Part shown: positions 7,073 through 16,587 of the stretch, in pieces
Layout of the letters: each line of letters begins with the position of its first letter
Numbering within the stretch: position 1 is the stretch's first letter
Source: Brevundimonas sp.
Lineage (GTDB): Bacteria > Pseudomonadota > Alphaproteobacteria > Caulobacterales > Caulobacteraceae
Assembly: GCF_027484365.1 (NCBI RefSeq)
Contig: NZ_JAIXTC010000007.1
Span: 186,001-250,000, forward strand
Reading direction: 5' to 3'
Length of the DNA stretch: 64,000 nt
Translations under genes and position numbers: made by a program
The notes under the pieces: model-generated
Databases searched by the model: none
What the model was told of the DNA's origin: nothing
The model's input: only the letters and a program-made list of their open reading frames with translations

Positions 7073-8554
7073 GTGCGGCATGACTTTTTGAAGGCGGGTG
7101 TAACGACGATGGGGGGCTTGGCGTTGGCGAACATGACGGACCCGGACCGGATCTGGAACGAGGCCTCGCTGAGGCTCCGGGCCGAAATCGGCGACGGACC
7201 GTTCAGCTCCTATATCGCGCCGTCGGCGGTGCGTATGGACGGCGCCGGCCAGCTGATCCTGGTGACCCCGACCGGCTATGCCCGTGACTGGGTGCGCAAG
7301 AACGCGCTGCGGCGCCTGAACGAGCTGTGGCTGGGCCTGGACGGCCTGTCGCGTCGTCTGGAGGTCCGTTGCCGCGCCGAGGTGACTTCGGCCCCGCCGG
7401 CCTCGTCCGTGGCCCTTCAGGCCCTGTCCGCGGTCCAGGGCGAGACACCGGTGTCGCCGGCGACCCTGGCTCCGACCGTCGGACCCGTGACCGACGGCGC
7501 CCGGGCCGTGCGTGCCGCGGGCCTGCAGGAGCGTCTGACCTTCGACAGCTTCGTGGAGGGACAGGGCAACGCCTTCGCCCTGGCGATCGCCCGCCAGACG
7601 GCCTCCTGGGCCGACGGCCATTTCAACCCGATCTTCTTCTGCGGCCCCTATGGCTACGGCAAGACCCACCTGCTTAACGCCATCGCCTGGGAGGCGCAGC
7701 GCCTGCGTCCCGACGCGAAGGTCGTCTATCTGACCGCCGAGCGGTTCCTCTCGACCTTCGTCAAGGCGATGCAGGACCGTTCGACCGCCGCCTTCAAGGA
7801 AAGCCTGCGCTCGGCCGATATGCTGCTGCTGGACGACGTCCAGTTCGTCGGCGGCAAGGCCTCGACCCAGGAGGAACTGCTGTCGACCCTGACGGCCCTG
7901 ATCGAGGACGGAAAACGCATCGTCCTCTCGGCCGACCGTCCGCCGATGGCCCTGACCGAGGTCGAGCCGCGCCTGCGCAGCCACCTGGCCGCCGGCCTGA
8001 CCTGCCCGGTGGAACCGGCCGATCGCGCGCTGAAGATCGCCGTGGCCGAGAACCGTCTCGCCGCCTTCGCCCGCATGGGCGTGGTGTCCGGAGAAGCCTC
8101 GCGCGAGGTTCTGGAACAGGTCGTCGACCGCACCCCGGGTTCGGTGCGCGAGCTGGAAGGCGCCGTGAACACCCTGGCCGCCGCCGCCGGATCGCGGCTG
8201 TCGTCCCTGGGCGTCGAGGAGACCCTGACCCTGCTCGGCTCGGCCCTGCGCGGCGGGCCCGAGCGCCGCATCACCGTGGACGAGATCCAGAAGACGGTGG
8301 CCGAGCATTTCAACATGAAGCAGGCGGACCTGCTGTCGGAACGCCGCACCCGCGCCGTGGCCCGCCCGCGCCAGATCGCTATGTGGCTGTGCAAACAGCA
8401 CACGACCCGATCCTATCCCGACATCGGCCGTCGCTTCGGCGGGCGCGACCACACCACGGTCCTGCACGGCGTGCGCAAGATCGAGGAACTGATGCCCCAG
8501 GACGACCAGATCGCCCGCGACGTCGAGGCCCTGACGCGGAAGCTGCGGGGTTAG
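7073..8554 (+). CDS. dnaA: Chromosomal replication initiator protein DnaA
   Basis: The product is the AAA+ initiator that binds DnaA boxes and opens the origin. Domain I starts around the D-R-I-W-N-E-A-S block. The AAA+ module carries Walker A G-P-Y-G-Y-G-K-T and Walker B L-L-L-D-D-V-Q-F. The C-terminal domain has the DnaA signature G-G-R-D-H-T-T-V-L-H-G-V-R-K-I. The GTG at 7073 has AGAAGG five bases upstream; in-frame ATGs at 7109 and 7133 are alternatives, and 7133 begins right at the conserved domain. As in Caulobacter, domain II is short. A terminator-like hairpin follows. Confidence 0.96.
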   Translation: MRHDFLKAGVTTMGGLALANMTDPDRIWNEASLRLRAEIGDGPFSSYIAPSAVRMDGAGQLILVTPTGYARDWVRKNALRRLNELWLGLDGLSRRLEVRCRAEVTSAPPASSVALQALSAVQGETPVSPATLAPTVGPVTDGARAVRAAGLQERLTFDSFVEGQGNAFALAIARQTASWADGHFNPIFFCGPYGYGKTHLLNAIAWEAQRLRPDAKVVYLTAERFLSTFVKAMQDRSTAAFKESLRSADMLLLDDVQFVGGKASTQEELLSTLTALIEDGKRIVLSADRPPMALTEVEPRLRSHLAAGLTCPVEPADRALKIAVAENRLAAFARMGVVSGEASREVLEQVVDRTPGSVRELEGAVNTLAAAAGSRLSSLGVEETLTLLGSALRGGPERRITVDEIQKTVAEHFNMKQADLLSERRTRAVARPRQIAMWLCKQHTTRSYPDIGRRFGGRDHTTVLHGVRKIEELMPQDDQIARDVEALTRKLRG

Positions 8555-8650
8555 GCGAGCGGCTTGCGCTGTCGGCGGTCCATGCCGTGCAGATGGCGGT
8601 GTCTGCGGTTCACGTCCCGGACAGATTGCCGTTCACAGGCGCCCCGGATC

Positions 8651-8678
8651 GGCGGTCCGGACATCATCCGGGACCGCC
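8651..8678 (+). terminator. Hairpin downstream of dnaA
   Basis: GGCGGTCC at 8651-8658 pairs with GGACCGCC at 8671-8678, and the inner bases extend the pairing. It sits between the convergent dnaA and GST genes and could serve both. No T tract follows, so efficiency is uncertain. Confidence 0.45.
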
Positions 8679-8691
8679 GCCGGTTCGATGA

Positions 8692-9396
8692 TCAGGGCCG
8701 CGCAGGGATGTTCAGGCCGCGCGCCACGGCGGGGCGGGCCTCGCACCTCGCGACCCACGCCTGGACGGCCGTCAGCGATGCCCAGTCGACCAGATCGCCG
8801 GCCCCGTAGAAGCCCGGTACCGCCCGGGCCCAGCCGATCAGGGCGATGTCGGCGATGGTGAAGTCGTCGCCCATGATGAAGGCGCGGTCCTTCAGACGGT
8901 CCTCGAGCACGCCCAGCAGGCGCTTGCTCTCCGTGACGTAGCGGTCGCGCGGACGCTTGTCCTCGTAGTCCTTGCCCGCGAACTTGTGGAAGAAGCCGAG
9001 CTGGCCGAGCATCGGGCCGACGGCCCCCATCTGCCAGAAGACCCACTGCAGGGTCTCGTAGCGGGCGGCGGGATCGGTCGGGATCAGCCGGCCGGTCTTG
9101 TCTGCCAGATAGACCAGGATGGCGCCGGATTCCCACAGGCCCATCGGCGCCCCGCCCGGGCCGTCCGGATCGAGGATGGCCGGGATCTTGCCGTTCGGAT
9201 TCAGCGACAGATAGTCGGGCGTCCAGGTCTCGTTCTTCATGATGTCCACCAGGTGGACCTCATAGGGGAGGCCGATCTCCTCCAGCATGATCGAGACCTT
9301 CACCCCGTTGGGCGTCGGCAGGGAATAGAGCTGCAGCCGGTCGGGGTGGGCGGCCGGAAACTGGCGCGTGATCGGGAAGGCGGAAAGGTCGGCCAT
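8692..9396 (-). CDS. Glutathione S-transferase family protein
   Basis: The gene encodes 234 residues starting at M-A-D-L-S-A-F; an upstream in-frame extension lacks a ribosome-binding site. The N-terminal thioredoxin-fold domain has L-Y-S-L-P-T-P-N-G-V-K-V-S-I-M-L-E-E-I-G, then N-P-N-G-K-I-P-A-I and L-W-E-S-G-A-I-L-V-Y-L-A, the glutathione-binding segments. The C-terminal helical domain has the F-T-I-A-D-I-A motif. It resembles the YghU/YfcG disulfide-bond oxidoreductase group (Thr-Pro-Asn near the start). The substrate is unknown. Confidence 0.92.
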   Translation of the reverse strand: MADLSAFPITRQFPAAHPDRLQLYSLPTPNGVKVSIMLEEIGLPYEVHLVDIMKNETWTPDYLSLNPNGKIPAILDPDGPGGAPMGLWESGAILVYLADKTGRLIPTDPAARYETLQWVFWQMGAVGPMLGQLGFFHKFAGKDYEDKRPRDRYVTESKRLLGVLEDRLKDRAFIMGDDFTIADIALIGWARAVPGFYGAGDLVDWASLTAVQAWVARCEARPAVARGLNIPARP

Positions 9397-9563
9397 GAGG
9401 CACCGTGTCGGTTGCTGATAGCCGGCATGTCGGGAGACGGGCGGGTCACCGCAAGGGGCCACGGCCACGCTTCACGCGGCTGTGTACGCCGTCAGACATT
9501 GTCAGGTTGTCGCCCGGCGGGAAGCGGGGCTTTATCCGTGCCTCACAAACGAGGAGGCGCCCG

Positions 9564-9740
9564 ATGGCCCACAAGTTCGAAGTCTACAAGGACAAGGCCG
9601 GCGAGTTCCGCGTCCGGTTCAAATACAACTCGGAAATCATCTTCTCGACCGAGGGCTACTCGGACAAGTCGGGCGCCAAGCGCGCGATCGAGTCGATCAA
9701 GAAATACGTCGGCGACGCCGAAACCGTCGAGATCGAATAG
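9564..9740 (+). CDS. DUF1508 (YegP-like) small protein
   Basis: The gene encodes 58 residues with GAGGAGG upstream of the ATG. The motif F-E-V-Y-K-D-K-A-G-E-F-R-V-R-F-K and the later Y-S-D-K-S-G-A-K-R-A-I-E-S-I are those of the DUF1508 fold, here as a single copy where E. coli YegP has two. Function is unknown. Its stop directly abuts the stop of convergent rimM with no spacer. Confidence 0.9.
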   Translation: MAHKFEVYKDKAGEFRVRFKYNSEIIFSTEGYSDKSGAKRAIESIKKYVGDAETVEIE

Positions 9741-10268
9741 TCAGTCGGGCTCACGCTCGCCGACCTCCTCCGGGCGGACGGCGAGCAGCCAGCCGTCGGA
9801 CAGGTGCAGGTCCGGCACGGCCGCCCGGGTGAAGGGCAGGTACCAGGTCTGTCCACCCGCGACCGGAGCGATCTCCAGAATGTCGTCGGCGCCGAAATTC
9901 TGCACCGCCTTGACGGTGCCAAGCACCACGCCCTGCGGATCCCTGGCCTCGACGCCGATCAGGTCGGCCAGGTAGAATTCGTCCTCTTCGGGCGCCGGGA
10001 AGGCGTCGCGCGGGACATAGAGTTTCAGATTGCGAAGGGCGTCGGCCTCTTCCTTGGTGGCGATCTCCTTCGCCCGCCCGACGACGCCGTCCTTCGTCGC
10101 CCGCGTCTGGGTCAGGGTCAGGCCGTGGGAGCCGTCGCCGCGCAGCAGCGGCCCGTAGGCGGTCAGGGCCAGCGGGTCGGCTGTATAGGCCGTGATCCGG
10201 ACCTCGCCCTTGACCCCGAACCCGCCGGCGACGTGGCCGACGAGGATGAGTTTCTGGTCAGTCGGCAT
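9741..10268 (-). CDS. rimM: Ribosome maturation factor RimM
   Basis: The gene encodes 175 residues from the ATG at 10268, chosen because GGAG lies eight bases upstream; an ATG at 10286 is possible. RimM assists 16S rRNA processing and S19 assembly of the 30S head. Visible motifs are V-G-H-V-A-G-G-F-G-V-K-G-E-V-R-I at the N-terminus, E-E-D-E-F-Y-L-A-D-L-I-G near residue 100, and the PRC-barrel segment with L-P-F-T. It follows rpsP on the same strand as usual, but trmD and rplS, normally next, are absent. Confidence 0.95.
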   Translation of the reverse strand: MPTDQKLILVGHVAGGFGVKGEVRITAYTADPLALTAYGPLLRGDGSHGLTLTQTRATKDGVVGRAKEIATKEEADALRNLKLYVPRDAFPAPEEDEFYLADLIGVEARDPQGVVLGTVKAVQNFGADDILEIAPVAGGQTWYLPFTRAAVPDLHLSDGWLLAVRPEEVGEREPD

Positions 10269-10346
10269 CGGCGCGTCTCCGTTCATCCTCACACCAGATA
10301 GCAGAAGGGCAGCGTTCGAACCGAACGCCGCCCTCCGCCATCCAGA

Positions 10347-10364
10347 CCCCGACGTGCGTCGGGG
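10347..10364 (-). terminator. Hairpin between rpsP and rimM
   Basis: CCCCGACG at 10347-10354 pairs with CGTCGGGG at 10357-10364, just after the rpsP stop on the minus strand. There is no T tract, so it may act as an mRNA-stabilising or attenuating hairpin rather than a strong terminator. Confidence 0.35.
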
Positions 10365-10372
10365 CGAGACCC

Positions 10373-10951
10373 TTAGGCCTCGGTCTTTTCTTCTTCGGCG
10401 GCGCCTTCGGCCGGAGCCTCTTCGACGCTGACCTCGGCGGAGCCTTCGCTGTCGGCGGCCGGGGCCTCTTCAGCCGGGGCTTCTTCGACGGCCGGGGCGT
10501 TCCTGGCGGCTTCCGCAGCAGCGGCGGCCTCTTCCTTGGCCCGGACAGCGGCTTCAGCGGCTTCGATCTTCGCAGCGGCTTCAGCCTCGGCGCGGTCGGC
10601 TTCGCGCTGGGCGCGCTCGGCCGAACGTTCCTGGGCCTTCTTGCCCGGAGCGCCCTTGTTCGGGTTGTTCGACTGGGTCCACTTGACCTTGCCGACCAGG
10701 GCTTCGTCGGTGCTCTGCGAGATGAAGCGCGCGACGCGGTCGGTCGGCTGGGCGCCCTTGGCGAGCCATTCCGAGACGCGGTCGGCCTTCAGGGTGACGC
10801 GCGGCTTGTCGCCGTCCTTGGCCAGCATCGGGTTGTAGGTGCCGACGCGCTCGATGAACTTGCCGTCGCGGGGAGCGTGGGAGTCGGCAACGACGATGTA
10901 GTAGTAGGGGCGCTTCTTGGCACCGCCGCGGGCCAGACGAATCTTCAGCAT
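10373..10951 (-). CDS. rpsP: 30S ribosomal protein S16 with long acidic tail
   Basis: The gene encodes 192 residues. The S16 core occupies about residues 1-85, beginning [17 protein letters not shown], with D-R-V-A-R-F-I near the end. S16 is needed for 30S assembly. The rest is a low-complexity extension: first a Lys/Arg/Glu/Ala helix-forming stretch, then an Ala/Glu/Pro acidic tail of about 50 residues. Most bacterial S16 proteins are 80-100 residues, though extended versions occur in alphaproteobacteria. It lies 21 bases downstream of ffh in one leftward unit. Confidence 0.95.
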   Translation of the reverse strand: MLKIRLARGGAKKRPYYYIVVADSHAPRDGKFIERVGTYNPMLAKDGDKPRVTLKADRVSEWLAKGAQPTDRVARFISQSTDEALVGKVKWTQSNNPNKGAPGKKAQERSAERAQREADRAEAEAAAKIEAAEAAVRAKEEAAAAAEAARNAPAVEEAPAEEAPAADSEGSAEVSVEEAPAEGAAEEEKTEA

Positions 10952-10972
10952 TTCGGGTCTCTTTCTACGGGA

Positions 10973-12517
10973 TCAGTTTTTCTTGGTGGGTAGACCGGGA
11001 AGGCCCGGAAGGCCTCCCGGGAGTTGTCCGCCACCCAGTCCGGCGAGCCGGTCCTGAATGGCTTTCATTTCGTCGGCCGAGGGATCAGGCATCTTGCCGC
11101 CTCCCATGGCCTTCAAACGGTTGAGGTCGGGGCCGCCCATGCCGCCCATTCCCGGAGCGCCGCCGCCGCCGAGACCGCCCAGCATGGCGGCCATCTGCTG
11201 CATCTTGCGCGGGCCGCCCTTGGACATGGACTTGACCATGTCGGCCATCTGGCGGTGCTGTTTGAGCAGGCGGTTGATGTCCTGGACCTCGACGCCCGCA
11301 CCCGCGGCGATCCGCTTGCGGCGCGAGGCGTTGAGCAGGTCGGGCTTCTTGCGCTCGGCCCTGGTCATCGAGGAGATGATGGCTTCCTGGCGCAGGATCA
11401 TGCGGTCGTCGACGCCGCTCTCCGCCATCTGGTTCTTCATCTTGGCCACGCCGGGCAGCATGCCCATGATGCCCTGAAGACCGCCCATCCGCTTCATCTG
11501 CTGCAGCTGGGCGGCGAGGTCGTTGAGATCGAACTGGCCCTTGGCCAGCTTCCGGGCCATGGCCTCGGCCTTGGACTGGTCGAGTTCCTGCGACGCCTTC
11601 TCGACGAGGGCGACGATGTCCCCCTGGCCCAGGATGCGGCCGGCGACGCGACGGGCGTCGAACACCTCCAGCGCGTCGACCTTCTCGCCGGCGCCCATGT
11701 ATTTGATCGGCAGGCCGGTGACGGCCCGCATCGACAGCATGGCGCCGCCCCGACCGTCGCCGTCGGCGCGGGTCAGGATCAGGCCGGTCAGGGGCAGGCG
11801 TTCGTGGAAGGCTTTTGCGGTGCGGACGGCGTCCTGGCCGGTCAGGCTGTCGGCGACCAGCAGGGTCTCGACAGGCTTCGAAATGTCGGCGACCTCGGCG
11901 ACCTCGGCCATCAGACCTTCGTCGAGGGTGATGCGGCCGGCGGTGTCGAGGATCAGGACGTCGAAGCCCTGAAGCTTGGCTGACGTCAGGGCCCGGCGGG
12001 TGATCTGGACCGCGCTCTCGCCCGCCACGATCGGCAGGGTCACGACCTCGATCTGTTTGCCCAGCTGGGCGAGCTGTTCCATGGCGGCCGGACGACGTGT
12101 GTCCAGCGAGGCCATCATGACCTTCTTGCGATCGAACTTCGTCAGGCGCAGCGCCAGCTTGGCCGAGGAGGTCGTCTTGCCCGAGCCCTGCAGGCCGGCC
12201 ATCAGGATCACGGCGGGCGGCGCAGCGTTCAGGTTGAGCGGGGTCGGTTCCTCGCCGCCCAGCATCTCGACCAGGCCGTCATAGACGATCTTGACCACCT
12301 GATCGGCCGGTTTGACCGAACGGATGACCTCTTCGCCGGTGGCCTTCTCGGTGGCGAAGGCGATGAAGTCCTTGACGACCGGCAGGGCGACGTCGGCCTC
12401 CAGCAGGGCCACGCGCACTTCGCGCATCGCCTCGGAGACGTCTTTTTCGGACAGGGCGCCGCGGCCGGTGATCCGGTCGAAAACGCCTGTCAGCCGCTCG
12501 TTCAGAGCCTCGAACAT
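10973..12517 (-). CDS. ffh: Signal recognition particle protein Ffh
   Basis: The gene encodes the 514-residue SRP54-type GTPase that binds signal sequences and targets ribosomes to FtsY. The NG domain has G-L-Q-G-S-G-K-T-T (P loop, near residue 109), D-T-A-G-R and T-R-A-D-G-D-G-R-G-G. The C-terminal M domain is rich in Met, including M-L-P-G-V-A-K-M-K and a Gly/Met repeat tail. It is the first gene of the leftward ffh-rpsP-rimM group. The start is the ATG at 12517. Confidence 0.97.
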   Translation of the reverse strand: MFEALNERLTGVFDRITGRGALSEKDVSEAMREVRVALLEADVALPVVKDFIAFATEKATGEEVIRSVKPADQVVKIVYDGLVEMLGGEEPTPLNLNAAPPAVILMAGLQGSGKTTSSAKLALRLTKFDRKKVMMASLDTRRPAAMEQLAQLGKQIEVVTLPIVAGESAVQITRRALTSAKLQGFDVLILDTAGRITLDEGLMAEVAEVADISKPVETLLVADSLTGQDAVRTAKAFHERLPLTGLILTRADGDGRGGAMLSMRAVTGLPIKYMGAGEKVDALEVFDARRVAGRILGQGDIVALVEKASQELDQSKAEAMARKLAKGQFDLNDLAAQLQQMKRMGGLQGIMGMLPGVAKMKNQMAESGVDDRMILRQEAIISSMTRAERKKPDLLNASRRKRIAAGAGVEVQDINRLLKQHRQMADMVKSMSKGGPRKMQQMAAMLGGLGGGGAPGMGGMGGPDLNRLKAMGGGKMPDPSADEMKAIQDRLAGLGGGQLPGGLPGLPGLPTKKN

Positions 12518-12834
12518 TCACTACCTCATTGGACGCCTGAACCATGCTCCATAGCGAAACGACCTCTGGCGACGATCACGTCGGCAGAGGGTTCTCGCCT
12601 GCCTCGTCCGGTCGAAACCGGGGACGTGCAGGTGGAGACGCAGGTTCAATTGCGTCGGAAGGCGCGGCTTATGGGGGAAAACAGGCGATTTGTCGAATCC
12701 CGGAGAACGACATTTCCGAAGGCTGCCGCCGAAACAGCATCGCACATCCGGTTTCAGCGTTGCTCTTTGCAAGGACCGATCGGCAAACCGCTGATACGGT
12801 CGCGCTTCCAGCCTCCCCGCTGAACGAGATCGAC
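12518..12834. other. Divergent ffh/ppc intergenic region
   Basis: This 317-base stretch separates the divergent ffh and ppc starts and must hold both promoters. A frame open through it in phase with ppc has no ribosome-binding site. One GANTC site is present at 12695-12699. No convincing sigma-70 pair, riboswitch or RNA gene was found. Confidence 0.5.
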
Positions 12835-15543
12835 ATGCCTGTTTCCGCCGAACCCGCCGCCGACGATCGCCTGCGCGAGGAGGTCCGGTTGCTCGGCGGC
12901 CTGCTGGGCGAGGTGATCCGCGATGAGGGCGGACAGGATCTCTACGACCGGATCGAGGCGGTGCGGGTGGCCTCCGTCGCCTATCATCGACACCCGGGGG
13001 CCAAGGGCTCGGCCGAACTGGAGCGGCTGCTGAACGAACTGTCGCTGGATGACGCTGTCGGACTCGCGCACGGGTTCGCGGTTTTCTCCCTGCTGGCCAA
13101 TGTCGCAGAGGACCGCGCAGGAAAGCGAAGGGCGCGCAGCCAGACCGCCGAGGGTGCCCGGCCCGACACGCCGGAGGGGGCGCTGGCCCGGTTGGCGGCG
13201 GCGGGCCGGACGGTCGCGGAAGCGCGAGATCTGCTTTCCGAGGCCCTGATCTCGCCCGTCCTGACGGCCCACCCGTCGGAGGTGCGCCGCAAGAGCGTCA
13301 TCGACCGGATCGCGACCGTGTCGGACCTGCTCGACGCCTGCGACCGCGACGACGTCGCCTGCGCGCCCGAAGTGATGATCAACGGTCTGCGCCGTCAGAC
13401 CGTGATCCTGTGGGCGACCCGGCTGGTCCGGACGACAGGGCTGGTGGTGCAGGACGAGATCGACACGGTCGTTTCGTTCCTCGAGCGGGTCTTCCTCAAG
13501 GTCGCGCCGGAACAGCTGATCGACTGGCGTCGCCGCCTGGACGCGCCGGAGCTCAAGCCCTTCGTCCGCATCGGCGCCTGGGTCGGCGGCGACCGGGACG
13601 GCAACCCCAATGTCGACGCCCATGCGCTGAGAGCCGCCTTCGCCACCCCGGCCAAGGCCGTGATGCGGCACTATCTGGAAGCGACCAACGCCCTGGGCGC
13701 GGAGCTCAGCCTGTCGGGATCTCTGGCGGAAATCAGTCCGGCGCTGAAGGCCCTGGCCGAAGGGTCGGGAGACCTGTCGCCGCACCGGGCCGACGAACCC
13801 TATCGCAGGGCTCTGAGCCAGATCTACGCCCGTCTGTCGGCGACCCACCCGATCCTGACGGGCCAGACCGCGCCGCGTCCGGCGCCGTTCGAGGCCCCGC
13901 CCTATGCGGGGCCGGGCGAGTTCCGGGCCGATCTGGCCGTGCTGCAGGACAGTCTGGTGGCCAGCCACGGGGCGGTGTTCGCCGACGACGGCCTGTCGCG
14001 CCTGATCGCCACGGTCGATGTGTTCGGCTTCCACATGGCCACGCTCGATCTGCGCCAGAACTCCGACGTCCATGCGCGGGTCGTGGGCGACCTGCTGAAG
14101 GTGGCGGGGGTCTGTTCCGACTATGCGGCGCTGGACGAGGAGGGGCGGCTGGCCCTGCTGGCGGCAGAGCTGGCGGCGCCCCGCCTGCTGTTCAGCCCCT
14201 ATGCGACCTATGCCCCGGAGACCCTGAAGGAACGGGCCATCCTCCAGGCCGCAGCCGAGGCCCTGTCGAGGTTCGGGCCGGATGCGATCCGCACCCATAT
14301 CGTGTCCAAGACCGACGCGGCCTCCGACATGCTGGAGGTCTATCTTCTGCTCAAGGAGGTCGGCCTCTACCGGCCCGATGCACCGGGCGAGTGCCCGATC
14401 CAGGCCGCGCCCCTGTTCGAGACCATCGACGACCTGCGCGCCGCAAAGCCGACTCTGGAGCGCCTCTTCAGAGAGCCGTCCGCCCTCGCCGTCGCCCGGG
14501 CGCGCGGGGTGCAGGAGGTGATGATCGGCTATTCCGACTCGAACAAGGACGGCTCCTACCTGACCTCGACCTGGGAGCTGCACGAGGCGTCCAGGGCCCT
14601 GCTCAGCGTCACCCAGGCAGCGGGACTGCGGCTGCAGCTGTTCCATGGCCGGGGCGGCGCCGTGGGGCGCGGCGGGGGCTCGAGCTTCGCCGGCGTCCTG
14701 TCACAGCCGACGGGCACGGTGGCCGGGCGGATCCGCATCACCGAACAGGGCGAGGTCATCGCCAACAAATACGGCGAGCCCGATGTGGCGCGCCGGAACC
14801 TGGACGCCCTCACCGCCGGGACCCTGATCGCCTCCCTGGCTCCGCCTCCGGACGAGGCGATGACGGCCAGGCACGGCAAGACCGCCTCGGCCCTGTCGGC
14901 CGCCTCGATGGCCGCCTACCGGGCTCTGGTCTACGAGACGTCCGGCTTTGTCGACTATTTCCGCGCCGCCACACCGATCAACGAAATCGCCGAGCTGAAG
15001 ATCGGCTCGCGGCCCACGTCGCGCACGGCCTCAACCGCGATCGAGGATCTGCGCGCCATTCCCTGGGTGCTCAGCTGGTCCCAGAGCCGGGTGATGTTGC
15101 CGGGCTGGTTCGGCTTCGGCTCCGCCGTCCAGGGCCAGGACATGGCCGAGTTACAGGCCATGGCGAAGGAGTGGCCCTTCTTCCGGACCCTGGTCCAGAA
15201 CATGGAGATGATCATGGCCAAGTCGGACATGACCATCGCCCGTCGCTACGCCTCGCTCGTTCCGGACCAGACGCTGGCGGCGGCCATCTTCGGCGTCCTG
15301 CAGGCCGAATGGGACCGGACGCGCGACGCGGTCCTCGGGATCAACGGTCAGACGGAACTGCTGGGCGGCCAGCCGGAACTGAACAGGCTGATCCGGCTGC
15401 GCATGCCCTATGTCGAGCCGCTGAACCATGTGCAGATCGAGCTCATCCGCCGGCGACGGGCGGGTGACGACGATCCGCTGGTGCGCGAAGGCATTCTGCT
15501 GGCGATCAACGGCGTGGCGGCTGGATTGCGGAACAGCGGCTAG
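12835..15543 (+). CDS. ppc: Phosphoenolpyruvate carboxylase
   Basis: The gene encodes 902 residues. The enzyme carboxylates PEP with bicarbonate to oxaloacetate, replenishing the TCA cycle. The catalytic His lies in [10 protein letters not shown]. The second signature is [12 protein letters not shown], and the loop F-H-G-R-G-G follows. [12 protein letters not shown] and a C-terminal G-L-R-N-S-G match the conserved end. I place the start at the ATG at 12835, since the upstream open frame looks untranslated. Confidence 0.97.
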   Translation: MPVSAEPAADDRLREEVRLLGGLLGEVIRDEGGQDLYDRIEAVRVASVAYHRHPGAKGSAELERLLNELSLDDAVGLAHGFAVFSLLANVAEDRAGKRRARSQTAEGARPDTPEGALARLAAAGRTVAEARDLLSEALISPVLTAHPSEVRRKSVIDRIATVSDLLDACDRDDVACAPEVMINGLRRQTVILWATRLVRTTGLVVQDEIDTVVSFLERVFLKVAPEQLIDWRRRLDAPELKPFVRIGAWVGGDRDGNPNVDAHALRAAFATPAKAVMRHYLEATNALGAELSLSGSLAEISPALKALAEGSGDLSPHRADEPYRRALSQIYARLSATHPILTGQTAPRPAPFEAPPYAGPGEFRADLAVLQDSLVASHGAVFADDGLSRLIATVDVFGFHMATLDLRQNSDVHARVVGDLLKVAGVCSDYAALDEEGRLALLAAELAAPRLLFSPYATYAPETLKERAILQAAAEALSRFGPDAIRTHIVSKTDAASDMLEVYLLLKEVGLYRPDAPGECPIQAAPLFETIDDLRAAKPTLERLFREPSALAVARARGVQEVMIGYSDSNKDGSYLTSTWELHEASRALLSVTQAAGLRLQLFHGRGGAVGRGGGSSFAGVLSQPTGTVAGRIRITEQGEVIANKYGEPDVARRNLDALTAGTLIASLAPPPDEAMTARHGKTASALSAASMAAYRALVYETSGFVDYFRAATPINEIAELKIGSRPTSRTASTAIEDLRAIPWVLSWSQSRVMLPGWFGFGSAVQGQDMAELQAMAKEWPFFRTLVQNMEMIMAKSDMTIARRYASLVPDQTLAAAIFGVLQAEWDRTRDAVLGINGQTELLGGQPELNRLIRLRMPYVEPLNHVQIELIRRRRAGDDDPLVREGILLAINGVAAGLRNSG

Positions 15544-15712
15544 GCTCGCGAAATGAACGTGCTGTCCGTGGGCGGAATGAACACGATTTAACGCTCAAGG
15601 CGGGATTGTCGGAAAGGATTCATCGCAGCGTCACCATGCAAGGTCAGCCCTGTCACCGAAGGACGTCATAGGGGCCGCGTCGTCTCCCCGCGACGTTCAG
15701 CAGGATACCGTC

Positions 15713-16024
15713 ATGCACCGGTTCGCCATCGCCGCCCTCTCGGCCGCTCTTCTTGTCTCCGCCGGCGCCGCATCGGCGCAGGACTACCGCATTCCGTTCG
15801 GCGACCTTGATCTCGGTTCGCTTGAAGGCGCCGCCGCCTTCGACGCCCGGGTCAACGACGCCGCCGGCCGCGCCTGCCGCCTCGGCGCGCCGCTGCTGGA
15901 CGCCCGGTGCCGGACCCGGTTCCGCGCGGAAGCCATGCGCCAGCTGCCGGCCGCCCGTCGGGACGACTACGCTCGTGCGCGCGGCGGTCGTATCCTGGCC
16001 ATGGTCCCGATCGTCTACGGCTGA
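15713..16024 (+). CDS. UrcA family exported protein (copy 1)
   Basis: The gene encodes 103 residues with a signal peptide that probably ends after A-S-A near residue 22. The mature part has the UrcA-type motif F-G-D-L-D-L-x-S-x-E-G-A-A-A-F-D-A-R-V, then a paired-cysteine segment (GRACRL, LDARCR). Length and architecture fit the family. UrcA-family proteins are small exported proteins frequent in sphingomonads and Caulobacterales; function is unknown. A paralogue follows at 16190. Confidence 0.85.
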   Translation: MHRFAIAALSAALLVSAGAASAQDYRIPFGDLDLGSLEGAAAFDARVNDAAGRACRLGAPLLDARCRTRFRAEAMRQLPAARRDDYARARGGRILAMVPIVYG

Positions 16025-16030
16025 GCCGAC

Positions 16031-16057
16031 TCCCGGGACGGCGACGTCGTCCCGGGA
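16031..16057 (+). terminator. Hairpin after the first urcA gene
   Basis: TCCCGGGACG at 16031-16040 pairs perfectly with CGTCCCGGGA at 16048-16057 around a 7-base loop, just downstream of the stop at 16024. No T tract follows. It separates the two urcA copies. Confidence 0.5.
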
Positions 16058-16189
16058 ACCGCCGCGCTTCATGGCGGCGATTTCATCATCTGTCGCTTTT
16101 CGGCCCCGGGTTTCTCACGGCGGAGAAACAATCGGCCCGCACTGGAACGGGGTCGCCGCAACGAGCGACGAATCTGAGGAGTTCAAACG

Positions 16190-16504
16190 ATGATCCGTAT
16201 CGCCGCCGTTACGGCCGCCATGGCTGTCGCTGTCCTTTCTGCCGGGGCCGCATCGGCCTCTGACTACCGTGTCGGCTTCGGCGACCTCGACCTTGCGACC
16301 AGCGAGGGAGCTGCCCGGTTCGACCGTCGGGTCGGCCGCGCCGCCCGCGCCGCGTGCCAGACCGGCTCACCGCTGCTCGAGGTCAGGTGCCGGGCCCGGT
16401 TCCGTTCCGAGGCGATGCGTCTCCTGCCGGACGGCCGGCGGGAGGATTATGCCCGCGCCCGCGGCGACCGGATCGTCGTGCGGACCCCGACCGACCAGGG
16501 CTGA
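16190..16504 (+). CDS. UrcA family exported protein (copy 2)
   Basis: The gene encodes 104 residues, with a signal peptide ending near A-S-A-S and the motif F-G-D-L-D-L-A-T-S-E-G-A-A-R-F-D-R-R-V. It is closely similar to the copy at 15713-16024, including the Cys pair (RAACQT, LEVRCR) and the A-M-R-L-L-P-x-x-R-R-E-D-Y-A-R-A-R-G end block. AGGAG lies before the start. The 165-base gap with its own hairpin suggests the copies are transcribed separately. Confidence 0.85.
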   Translation: MIRIAAVTAAMAVAVLSAGAASASDYRVGFGDLDLATSEGAARFDRRVGRAARAACQTGSPLLEVRCRARFRSEAMRLLPDGRREDYARARGDRIVVRTPTDQG

Positions 16505-16587
16505 ACCGGCCCCAGTCGGCGACGGGCAGGCAAAACGCCGATCGTTTAGGGCTTTGAAGCCAATTGGTGCGAGGCTGGCCGCCTAAC

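Noticed and set aside
12544-12834. N-terminal extension of PEP carboxylase
   Set aside because: The frame is open, but it has no ribosome-binding site and lacks family similarity; the ATG at 12835 fits the normal length.
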